A DNA stretch of 55,535 nucleotides. Source: Terriglobia bacterium. Its GTDB lineage: Bacteria > Acidobacteriota > Terriglobia > Bryobacterales > Bryobacteraceae. Position 1 is the stretch's first letter. Each line of letters starts with the position of its first letter. This document shows, piece by piece, positions 31,412 through 40,280 of this stretch. The translations under genes were made by a program, and so were the position numbers. The notes below the pieces were generated by a model. That model was not told the DNA's origin. It ran no database searches and was given only the letters and a program-made list of their open reading frames with translations. The stretch is from positions 1-55,535 of the forward strand of contig JAJPHN010000028.1 in the NCBI GenBank assembly GCA_021325235.1, given 5' to 3'.

Positions 31412-33139
31412 ATGCTCCCGATCCGGTTTTCGGCTTTGCTCGTCGTCGCGGCCATGTCTCTCATCGCCGCGCCGCCCCAACTTCAGCTCTGGTATTGGCA
31501 TCACTCCGACCTCAATAGCGACAAAGCCGTCGCGCAAAGCAAAGCTCTGATCGACCGTGCCGCCAAAGCCGGCTACAACGGGCTCGCGTTCTGGGACGGC
31601 GGTTGGATCTTTCTGGGCGCACCCTTCTGGCCAGCCGAAAACGCTGCCCGCCTGCGCGAAGTCTCCGAGTATGCGGTGAGTAAGGGCATGCGCGTCATGG
31701 GCTCGGGCGCGCCGTTTGGCTGGTCCAATCCCGCGCTCACTGCCTCCAACGGCAATTTCTCCGAAGGCCAGCGCATTACCGGCGCGCGTTTTCGCGTCGC
31801 GCCCAACGGACGCGAACTCGAGTTCGTCAACGGACTCGCGCCGCTTGAAAATCCCGGCTTTGAAAACGGCCGCGAAGCATGGTTCGGCACCGGCGACCCC
31901 GCCATTGGCCTCAGCTCCGCCTCACATTCCGGCAAACAGGCAGCCGTAATTGTCGATGCCACCGGTAACGCCCGCTTCCGCCAACGCATTTCGCTGACTC
32001 CCTGGCGTCAGTACCACATCCGCCTCTGGATGAAGTCGAAAGAGTTCCGTGGCGGCCCGGCCGTCGTCGAAATCCAGGACTTCTGGCATCGCAAACGCTT
32101 CCGCTTCTACACCGCACTCGCCGCCGCCGGGACGCATGACTGGAAGCGCCTCGATTTCACCTTCGATAGCCAGGACACGGGCTGGGCTTACCTCTATTTC
32201 GGCGTCTGGGGTCCCACGAAAGGCGTTCTCTGGTTCGATGACGTGCAGCTCGAAGAGACGGCTCCGGTCTACGTCGTCCGCCGCAGCGGAGCGCCGCTCA
32301 CTCTCTACGATCCCGACCACTCCCGCACCGTCTACCAGGAAGGCCGCGACTTCAACTACGTCTGCGATCCCGTTCTCTCCAACCCCAAAACCGTCTTCCG
32401 CGACGACTATCACACGCCCGTCCACATCACGCTTCCCGGCGGCACGCACCTGCGTTCCGGACAGACGGTCGCGCTTGATTACTACGCCGCTTTCCCGATT
32501 CCCGGCGACGGGCAGATGGCGATGTGTCTCACCGAGCCGGGCGTTTTTCGCTGGATTGAAAGCAATGCGCGCGCTACGAAAGACGTACTTCCGCCTCAGG
32601 GCGATATGCTGCTGGTTTACGATGAGCTACGCCATGCCAATTCCTGCGCGGGCTGCCGCGCCCGCCAGCTGACTGCCGGCGAACTGCTCGCCTGGAATGT
32701 GAATAAGGTAGCCGCAATCTACCAGCGCCTTCTGCCCGAAACACCGCTCTGGGTCTGGAGCGATATGTTCGACCCGCTCCATAACGCCCACGACAACTAC
32801 TACTACGTCGAAGGCGATTTAGCCGGATCGTGGAAGGGTCTGCCCGCGCGTGTGGGCGTGCTCAACTGGAACCATCCGCATTTGCGCCAGTCGCTCGAAT
32901 GGTTCGCTGGTATGCACAGCGAGCAGCCCGTCGCCCATCGCCAGATCATCGCCGGCTATTACGACAGTGGCCGCGGCGCGACGGCTCGCGAAGATTTCGA
33001 GACCGCCCGTGGAATTCCTGGCATCGCCGGCATCATGTATGTCAGCTGGAAGGACGATTACTCCCAGCTCGAAAGCTTCGCCGAAGCCGCCCGCGCCGGC
33101 TGGCGCGAATATCAGTCCAGTGTCCGCGCCGGCCGTTAA
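31412..33139 (+). CDS. Exported TIM-barrel glycosidase-like protein with inserted carbohydrate-binding domain
   Basis: The 575-residue product has a signal peptide (FSALLVVAAMSLIAA). An N-terminal barrel half follows (about 25-130; QLWYWHHSDLNSDKA, GYNGLAFWDGGW). A jelly-roll module comes next (about 140-285) with the CBM4/9 pattern NPGFENGREAW, a SGKQAAVI strand, YHIRLWMKSKEF and FDDVQLEE. The C-terminal barrel half holds LLVYDELRHANSC, WVWSDMFDP and GIMYVSWKDDY; the acidic residues D/E are candidate catalytic groups. I do not recognise an established GH family. ATG 31382 is an alternative start but lacks the signal directly at the N-terminus. It is the third gene of the GMC operon and overlaps the metallothionein stop by four bases. 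Confidence 0.75.
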   Translation: MLPIRFSALLVVAAMSLIAAPPQLQLWYWHHSDLNSDKAVAQSKALIDRAAKAGYNGLAFWDGGWIFLGAPFWPAENAARLREVSEYAVSKGMRVMGSGAPFGWSNPALTASNGNFSEGQRITGARFRVAPNGRELEFVNGLAPLENPGFENGREAWFGTGDPAIGLSSASHSGKQAAVIVDATGNARFRQRISLTPWRQYHIRLWMKSKEFRGGPAVVEIQDFWHRKRFRFYTALAAAGTHDWKRLDFTFDSQDTGWAYLYFGVWGPTKGVLWFDDVQLEETAPVYVVRRSGAPLTLYDPDHSRTVYQEGRDFNYVCDPVLSNPKTVFRDDYHTPVHITLPGGTHLRSGQTVALDYYAAFPIPGDGQMAMCLTEPGVFRWIESNARATKDVLPPQGDMLLVYDELRHANSCAGCRARQLTAGELLAWNVNKVAAIYQRLLPETPLWVWSDMFDPLHNAHDNYYYVEGDLAGSWKGLPARVGVLNWNHPHLRQSLEWFAGMHSEQPVAHRQIIAGYYDSGRGATAREDFETARGIPGIAGIMYVSWKDDYSQLESFAEAARAGWREYQSSVRAGR

Positions 33140-33291
33140 AGCTTAGTCGTTCCAGCGCACTCCGCGTGGCCGCAGCCGCACTGGATATCCGGCGTCTTCC
33201 CGGCTCCCTCGCAGAATGAGCTGCAATAGTCACTGCCCTCTTTTGCCCGGCAGTTGCAGGACGGATGCGCGCATTTCTTATCTTCAGCCAT
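33136..33291 (-). CDS. Bacterial metallothionein-like protein
   Basis: The 51-residue cytoplasmic protein has eight Cys and two His in the arrangement C-AHPS-C-N-C ... YC-SSF-C ... QCGCGHAEC. This is the SmtA/BmtA-type pattern that binds Zn2+, Cd2+ or Cu+. Its role would be metal storage or detoxification. The start is ATG 33291, with AGGTGG three bases upstream; a longer reading frame to 33357 has no family resemblance. No SmtB/ArsR regulator is adjacent. Its stop overlaps the end of the convergent glycosidase-like gene. Confidence 0.87.
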   Translation of the reverse strand: MAEDKKCAHPSCNCRAKEGSDYCSSFCEGAGKTPDIQCGCGHAECAGTTKL

Positions 33292-33338
33292 ATTCCACCT
33301 CGGCCAGTTGGACTCCCCGCGCCGGGAAACTGACACAT

Positions 33339-33365
33339 GGAAACAGAAGCCGGCCAAACGCGTCC
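33339..33365 (+). promoter_or_regulatory. Candidate ECF sigma-factor promoter for the small membrane protein gene
   Basis: GGAAAC at 33339-33344 and CGTCC at 33361-33365 are separated by 16 bases, matching the AAC/CGTC pattern of many ECF sigma promoters. The start codon is only ten bases beyond the -10, so the transcript would be nearly leaderless. This is pattern matching only. Confidence 0.3.
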
Positions 33366-33374
33366 GACTAGCAA

Positions 33375-33542
33375 ATGTTGCGCGATTCGCTCTTTCTTTT
33401 GATCTTTTTCATCCTGCTCGTCATCTGGCTGATTTCCTGGCTCGCCTTCCACGTCGCGGGCGGTCTGATCCATCTCCTGCTCGTCATCGCGGTCATTGCG
33501 CTGGTCATCCACCTGCTTCGAGGCCGCGGCCGTCCGGCCTGA
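33375..33542 (+). CDS. Tiny two-helix membrane protein (lmo0937/DUF5670-like)
   Basis: The 55-residue product starts MLRDSLFLLIFFILLV, has a mid segment WLAFHVAGGLIHLLLVIAV, and ends in a basic tail HLLRGRGRPA. The GG-L-I-H-LLLVIAV stretch is the recognisable core of the lmo0937/DUF5670 family of small stress-related membrane proteins. Two hydrophobic helices span the inner membrane. It diverges from the metallothionein gene. Its stop is two bases from the stop of the convergent receptor gene. No clear Shine-Dalgarno site is seen. Confidence 0.78.
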   Translation: MLRDSLFLLIFFILLVIWLISWLAFHVAGGLIHLLLVIAVIALVIHLLRGRGRPA

Positions 33543-33544
33543 CT

Positions 33545-36500
33545 TCAGAACAACAGCTTCAGCCCGAACTGCACCTGCCGTGACGTGGTCGACGTCGCCG
33601 TAATCACACCCGCCGTCGGCGAAGGCGCGCTGTTCGCCGCCGTAAACACCACCGGATTCGGCGTGCTGAAATTGACATGATTGAGCGCGTTGAAAAACTC
33701 CGCCCGGAACTGCAGCCGCACGCGTTCGGTAATCGATGTGTTCTTCAGCAACGACGCATCGAGCGAAACGATGCCTGGCCCGATCAGCGTGTCACGCCCA
33801 ACGTTCCCATAGGTGCCGCTGGCCGGCGAAACAAACGCGTTCGGATCGAAATACAGATTCGGCGAACCCAGCATCAGGTTGCCCGTAAATGCCGGATTCC
33901 ACGAGGGCCGGATCGGATTCCGGCTGTCCCCGTTGTTCGTCGGATTGTAGCCGAGCTGCGGCGTAAACGGCAGCCCCGATTGCACACTCTCGATCGCGCT
34001 GATCGACCAGCCGCTCGCCAGCTTATCGCGCCAGCCCTCCACGCCGCCCAGGAACTTCTTCCCGCGCCCGAGCGGCAGTTCGTAGGTTCCATTGATCGTC
34101 GCCAGATGCCGCACATCCGTGGTCGACAATCCGTAATCCCACTTCGGATTCAAAGGAAACATCACAAATCCCGGCGCATTCGACGCCACGCTGCTGTTCC
34201 AGGCAGTCCCATCGTCCAGGCTCTTCGAAAACGTGTAAGCGCCCCGCAGTTGCAAACCGTTGGTGAAACGCCGCGTCAGATCGATCTCAAGCGCGTTGAA
34301 GGAACTGACTCCCTCGGAAAACCAGCTCGTCGTATTCGCCAGTTTCGGATTCGCCAGCACCGCGTTCTGCGGGTAATACACCGAACCGTTGGCAGTAAAG
34401 CTCGGGAACGGTTCATTCGCATCGAGCGACAGTATCTCGTGGTACCCATGCGATCCGGCGTACCCGACGCTCAGCGCTGTGTTCGGTGCAATCTCCTGCT
34501 GCACCTTAAAAGTCCAGCTCAGAATCGTCGGCGTGTACGCATCCGGTTGAATGCCGCTCGGCGAAATCTTTCCGCTCGCCGGCAACGCCTGGCCCGGCAC
34601 AATCTGCAGCGCGCTTAACGGCACGTTCTTGAGTGTCTGGGTGGCGTTGAACGGAGCCGTCTGATCCAGCCGGTAATCCAGATTGTCGAGCAGGAACCGG
34701 TAAATTCCGAACCCGCCGTTGATTACTGTCTTGCTCTTTCCGAACGGATCCCAGGCGAAGCCGAAACGCGGTTCCGGCAAAAATTTCGCCCGGTTCACCG
34801 TAAACGCGGAACTCGCAATGCGCGGATCAGTCGCAATCACGCCGTTCGGAAACGTGTAGTTCGCACCCCGCCCGTGCGCTTCATTCCAGCCATTGGTCGA
34901 TTCGAAGCGGAAACCAACGCGCAGCTCGAGCCCGCGTACCGGCCGGATCGCATCCTGCACAAAAACCGCGCCCTCAAGCGACCGCCAGCCCAGCGGTGTG
35001 GGCGAAGGAATCACCGTAAACGTAGAAACCGTGCCCTTCAGGAAAGCCGCCAAACTACTGAAAGATGCCTGTCCATACTGATACTGCGCCAGATTATCGT
35101 TTGCCTGAATCCGCTGCAGCCACACGCCCGCCTCAATTTGATGAATGCCTTTGTTGATCGCGATGTGATCGTCGTAAGTGAAGAGATTCCGCACCGCCGA
35201 AAGATTGCTGCCCGCATTCGTCCCGCCGAGCGAGATCTGCGATGCGCCATTCAATGCCGTTCCGCCGCCGATCACGACCGCTCCGATCGGATCGCCCGCA
35301 ACCCATCCCGGCACATCCACCGGCGTTGTTCCAGTAAAGAAGTAGCCCGCGCGCGAAAAGCCGAAACGCGCCGTATTCAGCACGCTCGGCGAAAACACGT
35401 GCTGCTCCTGCACGCTCGCCACCTGCTCCCGCAACGTCTCAAACACTCCGCTCAGCGGATTCTGCGAGGGCGTGTTCGCGCCGCTGTCATCGATCGTGTA
35501 CACGCCAAAAAATGTATCCCGGTCGCTGATGTTGTAATCCAGCCGGGTCGTACCGAAGTCTTCCCGAATCGTCTGCAGCGGATTGCTGTAAGCCAGTCCA
35601 ATGCCGCCGCCCAGGCTCGGCCCGTTCTGCACCGGCCACAACGCCAGCAGCTCTTTCGCCGCCGGACTGATCTTCGCGCTGTTGCGTGTCGCATTATCCG
35701 GCACAAACGTCACATCGCTCAGCCCGAGATGCTGCCGGAACCCTTCGTAATTCCCAAACAGAAACAGCTTATTGCGCTTGATCGGCCCTCCCAGCGCGCC
35801 GCCAAATTCGTTCCTCTGAAACTGCGGAATCTTCTGATCGAAAAAGTTCCGCGCATCCAGATCGCTGTTCCGCAAAAATTCGTACAAAGACCCATGCAGC
35901 TGATTGCTGCCTGACGCGGTAACGATGCTGACCTGCGCGCCCGGCCGCTTCCCGTACTCCGCGCCATACGTATCGGTGACCACGTTGAACTCGCGAACCG
36001 CATCCACACCCAGCAACTGCCCGCTGGTGCCGCCCGGCGTGTTGTTGATCTCGGAAGCGCCCGTGTACTCGATGCCGTTCAGCAGAAACAGGTTCTCCTG
36101 CGGCCGGTGTCCCGAAACCGCGAACATATTCCCCACCGCTGAATTCGAAGTCCCGATCCCGCCCGAGCGCTGCGAGGTGTAATTCACCGTCGCCGGATTG
36201 AGCGTCATCAGATTATCGAAGCTGCGCCCATTGAGCGGCAACTCCTTAACCTGCTTCTCGTTCACCAGCCCCGACGTCTGCTGGGTCGTCACGCTGACCG
36301 CCTCCGGCTGATCCTCCACCGTGACGACTTCGTGCACCTCACCCACCGGCAGCACCAGTTCCACCTGCGCCGCCTGCCCGACCACCAGATTTACGCCCGC
36401 TTTGATCTGCGTCTGAAAGCCGGTCTTACTCGCCTCCACGTTGTACGACCCGACCGCCACCGACGGCACGACAAAACGTCCTGCCGAATCCGTTTCCAGC

Positions 36501-36673
36501 GTCCGCTCACTACCGTTTTCGTTGTTGATCAGCCTGACTTTCACACCCGGCAGAGGCGCACCGGCCTGATCCCGCACCGAGCCCGAAATGGAGCCGCCCA
36601 CCACCTGCGCTTGCAGAAACGAAGCCAAAACTGTAAGGCACACAACAACCAGGGGGCGGCGAAACTTCCACAT
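33545..36673 (-). CDS. Oar-type TonB-dependent receptor
   Basis: The 1042-residue outer-membrane protein has a signal peptide (LVVVCLTVLASFLQA). A carboxypeptidase-regulatory-like domain follows (about 25-110; GSVRDQAGAPLPGVKVRL, GRFVVPSVAVGSYNVEASKTGF). The plug contains KELPLNGRSFDNL, and a large barrel ends in FGLKLLF. Ligand unknown. It starts 22 bases after the SulP gene on the same strand, so the two may be co-transcribed, which would hint at a sulfur-related or anionic ligand, but this is only context. Confidence 0.9.
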   Translation of the reverse strand: MWKFRRPLVVVCLTVLASFLQAQVVGGSISGSVRDQAGAPLPGVKVRLINNENGSERTLETDSAGRFVVPSVAVGSYNVEASKTGFQTQIKAGVNLVVGQAAQVELVLPVGEVHEVVTVEDQPEAVSVTTQQTSGLVNEKQVKELPLNGRSFDNLMTLNPATVNYTSQRSGGIGTSNSAVGNMFAVSGHRPQENLFLLNGIEYTGASEINNTPGGTSGQLLGVDAVREFNVVTDTYGAEYGKRPGAQVSIVTASGSNQLHGSLYEFLRNSDLDARNFFDQKIPQFQRNEFGGALGGPIKRNKLFLFGNYEGFRQHLGLSDVTFVPDNATRNSAKISPAAKELLALWPVQNGPSLGGGIGLAYSNPLQTIREDFGTTRLDYNISDRDTFFGVYTIDDSGANTPSQNPLSGVFETLREQVASVQEQHVFSPSVLNTARFGFSRAGYFFTGTTPVDVPGWVAGDPIGAVVIGGGTALNGASQISLGGTNAGSNLSAVRNLFTYDDHIAINKGIHQIEAGVWLQRIQANDNLAQYQYGQASFSSLAAFLKGTVSTFTVIPSPTPLGWRSLEGAVFVQDAIRPVRGLELRVGFRFESTNGWNEAHGRGANYTFPNGVIATDPRIASSAFTVNRAKFLPEPRFGFAWDPFGKSKTVINGGFGIYRFLLDNLDYRLDQTAPFNATQTLKNVPLSALQIVPGQALPASGKISPSGIQPDAYTPTILSWTFKVQQEIAPNTALSVGYAGSHGYHEILSLDANEPFPSFTANGSVYYPQNAVLANPKLANTTSWFSEGVSSFNALEIDLTRRFTNGLQLRGAYTFSKSLDDGTAWNSSVASNAPGFVMFPLNPKWDYGLSTTDVRHLATINGTYELPLGRGKKFLGGVEGWRDKLASGWSISAIESVQSGLPFTPQLGYNPTNNGDSRNPIRPSWNPAFTGNLMLGSPNLYFDPNAFVSPASGTYGNVGRDTLIGPGIVSLDASLLKNTSITERVRLQFRAEFFNALNHVNFSTPNPVVFTAANSAPSPTAGVITATSTTSRQVQFGLKLLF

Positions 36674-36695
36674 CGTGGACCGCAGGATAGCAGAG

Positions 36696-37997
36696 CTATT
36701 TAGATATTGTCAATCGGGATGGTAGATATGGCGTCCCCGCCGTATGGCTCGCTCCCTGCACCCGCGCTGCCCCGTATCGCAAAACATAGAAGACACACCC
36801 GAGCGCGACGGCCATCACCGCGTTCACCACGAGCGTCGCCAGGGCCGTTGTGAGAAACGCCAGCGCATCCACCCGGCTCATCTTCGGCAACCGCCGCCAG
36901 GTGCCCCACTCGAGCAGACAGATGCCGATGTACGCCGTCACCCCGGCCAGCGCCGGCAGCGGAATATGGGCAATCCAGGGGCCCCCGATTGCCAGAAAGC
37001 CGATGATAAATACGGCGTGGAACAGATTCGAAAGCCGCGTAGTCGCTCCGCAGCGCACGCTGGCCAGACTCCGCGCCGGAATGCCGACGCTCATCGGAGC
37101 CGCAAAGATCGCCGCCACGATATTGGCCAGTCCGTACGCGCCTAGTTCGGAGTCCGCATCGCTTCGTTTCAAATGCCTGTGCCGGCCGCGAAAATGCTCC
37201 ACCACGCGCGATGTGATCAGCAGGTTTACGCCCGAGACAAACGCCAGTCCCAGGGCCGATGGCAGCACCTCGAATACATCCTGCGGTGCCCAGGCAAAAC
37301 CGGCAAATGGAGGCACACTGAGCGGCAGCCGTCCGATCTCGCGCGTATGCCACCCGAAAATCGCCGCTGTTCCCATCGCCAGCAGTACACCAAGCAGCGG
37401 CGCCGGTGCCTTTGGCAAGAACCGCGTGCAGGCGAGCGCCGCCACGATCACCAAGGCGCTCAGCATCAGCGCGCTCAGCTGCGCATCTCGCACATGCGCC
37501 AGCACCTGCCAGCTCTGATACAGCATGTTGTTCGAGGTGCGATCGACCGGCGCGCGCAGGCCCATCATCATGCCGAGTTGCGAAAGGATCATCATCGCGC
37601 CCACCCCGCACGAAAATCCCGTCACCACCGGCTGCGGAATCTTCTGGATAAACCGGCCCATCCGCAGGAAACAAAACACCAGCAGGAACACCGAAGCCGC
37701 CAGACACACCTTTGCGGCGCCTCCCGACCCCTGCGAGCGTACTGCCTGCGCGATGAAGGGCACGGTTGCGCTCGCGGTTCCTCCGATCAGCACCGGGTTG
37801 CGCCCGAGCAGCGCCGTCACGGGAGCCGTCGCCACCGAAGTCACCAGACCGAGCACCGGCGGCAATCCCATCAGCGCTGCCATCGACAGTCCATAAGGCA
37901 TCGCGATCAGCGCCGCTACCGCGCCTCCGCTTACATCGCCGGCCAGCGTTCGCCACGTGTATCGATCCCGGGTTTGCCGGATCTGAAAAGCCAGCAC
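36696..37997 (-). CDS. SulP-family anion transporter lacking a STAS domain
   Basis: The 433-residue protein has about 12 hydrophobic helices. It shows SulP marks in the first helices (GDVSGGAVAALIAMPYGLSMAAL), ALLGRNPVLIGGTASATVPFIA, and SMMIGLRAP-like helices around PQPVVTGFSCGVGAMMI. SulP members move sulfate, bicarbonate or other anions with H+ or Na+. The usual C-terminal STAS domain (about 100-130 residues) is absent: the frame stops after the last helix and a short tail. With the cys cluster 6 kb away, sulfate is a reasonable guess. The same-strand receptor gene follows after 22 bases. Confidence 0.83.
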   Translation of the reverse strand: MLAFQIRQTRDRYTWRTLAGDVSGGAVAALIAMPYGLSMAALMGLPPVLGLVTSVATAPVTALLGRNPVLIGGTASATVPFIAQAVRSQGSGGAAKVCLAASVFLLVFCFLRMGRFIQKIPQPVVTGFSCGVGAMMILSQLGMMMGLRAPVDRTSNNMLYQSWQVLAHVRDAQLSALMLSALVIVAALACTRFLPKAPAPLLGVLLAMGTAAIFGWHTREIGRLPLSVPPFAGFAWAPQDVFEVLPSALGLAFVSGVNLLITSRVVEHFRGRHRHLKRSDADSELGAYGLANIVAAIFAAPMSVGIPARSLASVRCGATTRLSNLFHAVFIIGFLAIGGPWIAHIPLPALAGVTAYIGICLLEWGTWRRLPKMSRVDALAFLTTALATLVVNAVMAVALGCVFYVLRYGAARVQGASHTAGTPYLPSRLTISK

Positions 37998-38078
37998 GCT
38001 TCTCCTTCCTGTGCAGAAAAAGCGACGAAGCTGATCGTTTGCGCCGGACGTGGGCGCCTCAAAGTAACTCGAAGATGT

Positions 38079-39251
38079 CTAGGCGTTGTAGACTTTGGCG
38101 AACGCACTCTTGAATTTCGCCATGTCGTCTTTACTGCCCACCGTGACGCGTACCCAGTTCGGCCACACCGGCCAGACGCGCCCGATGTAGACGTTCTGCG
38201 CGGCCATGGCTTTGTAGAATTCCGCCCCCGGCCGTTTAGCGTTCATCATGAAGCAGTTGCTTTCCGAAGGAATGAACTCCACGCTGCGCGCCGCGAGCCA
38301 GCTGAAGGTATCCTCGCGGATATCGCCGATAGCCTTCCGCCGTTCGGGCACCAGGTTCTTCGACCGTACGCTGACCGTTGCGCCGACCATCGACGTAATC
38401 GGCATCGCTCCCGCGCTGTAAGGCGTAATCTTGCGCAGCAGATCGGGACGCGCGAATGCCGCTCCAGCGCGCAGCCCCGCCATGCCGTAGAGTTTCGAGA
38501 ACGTGCGCAGAATGATGACGTCTTTCCCGGCCGCCACCATATCGCTGCACGGTACGGCACTGGGCGAGATGTGAATATAAGCTTCGTCGATCATCACCAC
38601 CGATCCGGCCGGCTTATTAGCGACCAAGTACTCGATATCGGCGCGGTTGGTGAGTGTTCCGGTCGGGTTATTCGGGTTGCAGATATAGAACAGTCCCGCA
38701 TTCGGCGCAGCCGCCAGCATCGCCTTCACATCGTGATCCCACGTACCCTTGCGCAGCGGCACATTTACCGTCTTCGCGCCGATAAACTTCGCCGCGCGCT
38801 CGCCCGCTTCGTAGCCCGGATCCGCCTTTACAAACGGCCGCTCCTTCGAGCAGAATGCGAGCACTGCCTGGTGCAGCGGTGCGCTCGATCCAGCGAAAAT
38901 TTCTACCATGCTCTCGTGCGGATCGTAGCTCGACTTCAATCCTTCGACTTCGGCCATCGCCTCGGCCAGCGTGTACGTCTCCTCGTACATGTAGCGGCCG
39001 CCCTTCTTCACCGAGTTATAAATAGCGTCCGCCGCCTCCGGACTCGGGCCCATCGGATTTTCGTTGGCGTTGATCTTCACCGCATCGGCCGGCATGTTCT
39101 TCACCATCGAAAGCTGCGCCAGAGCGCGCTCGTTGTAGAAAGGCAGCGTGGCGCCCGCGGTCAGAACCGTTGCAATCCGCCCAAAACTACGGCGTGAAAA
39201 GCCGCGCCGCAGGAAATCCCGTCTCTGATCCACCGTCAGAACAGATGCCAT
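38079..39251 (-). CDS. Tat-exported HisC-like aminotransferase (class I/II PLP enzyme)
   Basis: The 390-residue protein has a twin-arginine signal (FSRRSFGRIATVLTAGATLPF, about residues 18-38, cleaved near ALA). A fold-type I aminotransferase close to histidinol-phosphate aminotransferase follows: NANENPMGPS, ICNPNNPTGT, MIDEAY, and the PLP lysine K253 in RTFSKLYGMAGLR. Such enzymes normally act in the cytoplasm. AGGAGA eight bases before the ATG at 39251 supports the start, so the signal is not an artefact of over-long translation. The amino donor and substrate in the periplasm are unknown. The 255-base gap to the next gene upstream shows nothing convincing. Confidence 0.87.
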   Translation of the reverse strand: MASVLTVDQRRDFLRRGFSRRSFGRIATVLTAGATLPFYNERALAQLSMVKNMPADAVKINANENPMGPSPEAADAIYNSVKKGGRYMYEETYTLAEAMAEVEGLKSSYDPHESMVEIFAGSSAPLHQAVLAFCSKERPFVKADPGYEAGERAAKFIGAKTVNVPLRKGTWDHDVKAMLAAAPNAGLFYICNPNNPTGTLTNRADIEYLVANKPAGSVVMIDEAYIHISPSAVPCSDMVAAGKDVIILRTFSKLYGMAGLRAGAAFARPDLLRKITPYSAGAMPITSMVGATVSVRSKNLVPERRKAIGDIREDTFSWLAARSVEFIPSESNCFMMNAKRPGAEFYKAMAAQNVYIGRVWPVWPNWVRVTVGSKDDMAKFKSAFAKVYNA

Positions 39252-39506
39252 AAAAGAGTTCTCCTAACCTGCTCGAAAATTGGACACGATCAAAGCGATG
39301 CGGCGCTGATGAAATGAAAATCTCGCAGACCGCTCGCTCATGCAAGCAAGTAGGGCGTGCCGCGAATGCGCGCCCGGCCGGAACGGGGGCAACACCTCGA
39401 GAAGCTCTGGGACCGCTGCAACCATGGGGAGCGGGCGCTTCGGAGGATATTTGAGAAAGAGTGTATCATCATTGCGCCTCATTTGCGCAACCGTTTCGAA
39501 AAAGTT

Positions 39507-40160
39507 TCAGCGCTCAACCGGCAAAACAGCTCTGGCGATCGCCTCGCGCGCCTTGTCAGAGAGGGTCAACTTACCTTCGAGCATCTCGCGAGCCGACAGG
39601 CTTTCTTTCGTAATGCCCGTTTTCGTATGCTTGGCGCGATGCGACAGCATGTGATAGACCTCGTGCGCCATTACGGTCCCCAAAGCCGCCCCATACGTAG
39701 CCTGGTAGCGGTCCGGTGCGCCTTTACCTAAGACACGCTCGAGCGACTCACGTACCTGATCGCACTCCACTTCGCCAAAAGGCAGAATATTGCCATCCGC
39801 CGAGTAAGCCATCGCAAGCGGACCGCGCTCGTCCGATAAAGCCCCGACAGGGAGCGGATTCGGTGCCGGCCGAGCCGCCATCGTGCAGTGCCCTTTCATG
39901 TTGAACACCACCACGTCGGTGTATTCTTCGCGCGCGTTCGCGTCCTTGCGCTCCCGCACTTCTACCTGCAATCCCGCCTCGGCGAGAAGACTGCGAAGCT
40001 GGCGCTCGAGCGCGCTGAACGACGGGGCTGAGTAAGGGTGTTCGTAACGAAGCAGAACCGTGAGGTTGGGGCGCGTATCGTGTGCCTCTTCCGCTGTACC
40101 GAGCCGGACGAGTGCCGGTAAGGCGGCAATCATCACGCAACCGAGCGTAAGAACTCGCAC
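39507..40160 (-). CDS. Secreted zincin-like protein with HEVYH motif
   Basis: The 217-residue product has a signal peptide (LGCVMIAALPALVRLGTA) and a C-terminal zincin-like motif AHEVYHMLSHRAKHTKTG, in which H-E-x-x-H and a later His could bind zinc. The domain before it (VVVFNMKGHC, GEVECDQVRESL) is of a type I have seen only in acidobacterial hypothetical proteins. Peptidase activity is plausible but unproven. The gene diverges from the receptor at 40394; the 233 bases between contain the palindromic sites described separately. Confidence 0.7.
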   Translation of the reverse strand: MRVLTLGCVMIAALPALVRLGTAEEAHDTRPNLTVLLRYEHPYSAPSFSALERQLRSLLAEAGLQVEVRERKDANAREEYTDVVVFNMKGHCTMAARPAPNPLPVGALSDERGPLAMAYSADGNILPFGEVECDQVRESLERVLGKGAPDRYQATYGAALGTVMAHEVYHMLSHRAKHTKTGITKESLSAREMLEGKLTLSDKAREAIARAVLPVER

Positions 40161-40280
40161 CGAGAGCCTCTTGTTCTACATGGATCCTTGCGGATCTATT
40201 GCAGTATATACCTTTACAGCCATGAGCGCAGTGAGCCTTCCGGCCTGGCAGGTCGCGGGTAATAACTCGCATCAAAAAAA

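Noticed and set aside
37173-39197. Plus-strand frame of 674 codons across the SulP and aminotransferase genes
   Set aside because: It is antisense to two well-recognised genes and is rich in Arg, His and Gln, a usual shadow-frame composition.
39264-39482. Minus-strand frame of 72 codons between the zincin-like gene and the aminotransferase gene
   Set aside because: No ribosome site, no recognisable motif, and it sits in a gap where promoter and leader sequence are expected.
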